This document shows, in pieces, positions 63,953 through 64,000 of a DNA stretch of 64,000 nt. The stretch spans positions 2,356,001 to 2,420,000 of the forward strand of contig NZ_CP134053.1 of NCBI RefSeq assembly GCF_031583065.1, given 5' to 3'. The first letter of the stretch is position 1. Every line of letters starts with the position of its first letter. This DNA comes from Streptomyces sp. CGMCC 4.7035. GTDB lineage: Bacteria; Actinomycetota; Actinomycetes; Streptomycetales; Streptomycetaceae. Made by a program: the position numbers and the translations under genes. The notes under the pieces were generated by a model. The model saw only the letters and a program-made list of their open reading frames with translations. It was not told the DNA's origin and ran no database searches.

Positions 63953-64000
63953 CCGAACCAGACTGCGGGTCGGATCCGACAGACCTCGGCATGACGTGAC

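Noticed and set aside
1..64000. CRISPR array
   Set aside because: The tandem repeats found here (12, 18 and 19 bp) have no unique spacers; the 41-nt palindromes are hundreds of bases apart.

Overview
The window is chromosomal DNA from an actinomycete, most likely Streptomyces. Evidence: very high GC, codons ending in G/C, many GTG starts, 4-base ATGA/GTGA gene overlaps, an XRE regulator paired with a DUF397 protein, and a Pgl (phage growth limitation) locus, a system first described in Streptomyces. No rRNA, tRNA, CRISPR array or intact transposase was seen.

Bases 1 to about 33.4 kb form a dense anti-phage/conflict island. On the minus strand, read right to left, lies an apparently complete type 2 BREX (Pgl) system: pglW, pglX, pglY, pglZ, brxD and brxHI (brxHI runs off the left edge). 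Two non-core genes sit inside it. A nuclease plus DUF2075-type helicase lies between pglX and pglY, and an AIPR-family nuclease-like protein lies between pglZ and brxD. A small Streptomyces-type regulatory module (two short minus genes, an XRE regulator and DUF397) is wedged between the helicase and pglX. To the right, plus-strand genes encode a tiny membrane protein, a membrane-anchored Mrr-like nuclease, an EACC1-type adaptor and a caspase-SF1 helicase fusion. Converging on these is a minus-strand TerY-P triad: vWA protein, PP2C-like phosphatase and a protein kinase with a helix-hairpin-helix.

Bases 34.5-43.1 kb are a sugar regulon, probably for fructan/fructose: LacI repressor, ABC ATPase, permease, lipoprotein binding protein, divergent PfkB kinase and a secreted GH32 levanase/inulinase. 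Near-identical 14-bp palindromes lie in front of the binding-protein/kinase pair and the levanase and are the likely LacI operators. The secreted enzyme would release fructose, the ABC system would import it and the kinase would phosphorylate it.

Bases 42.7-51.7 kb hold ordinary accessory genes: an ABM-fold protein, two APH-type phosphotransferases, a GNAT, an RraA-like protein, a glycoside hydrolase remnant, an M56 peptidase/BlaI regulator pair, a GT-C-like membrane protein and DedA. Bases 51.8-56.2 kb are molybdate genes: dimop, modCBA, a small Moco oxidoreductase and an HTH-Mop regulator. Bases 56.3-57.8 kb hold a Met/His-rich membrane protein and a YcnI-like copper protein.

Bases 58.9-63.3 kb contain three single minus-strand genes separated by four similarly oriented 41-nt palindromes. 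The middle gene is a coiled coil-Mrr-TerD fusion, which suggests a second small conflict cluster with a cassette-like layout.
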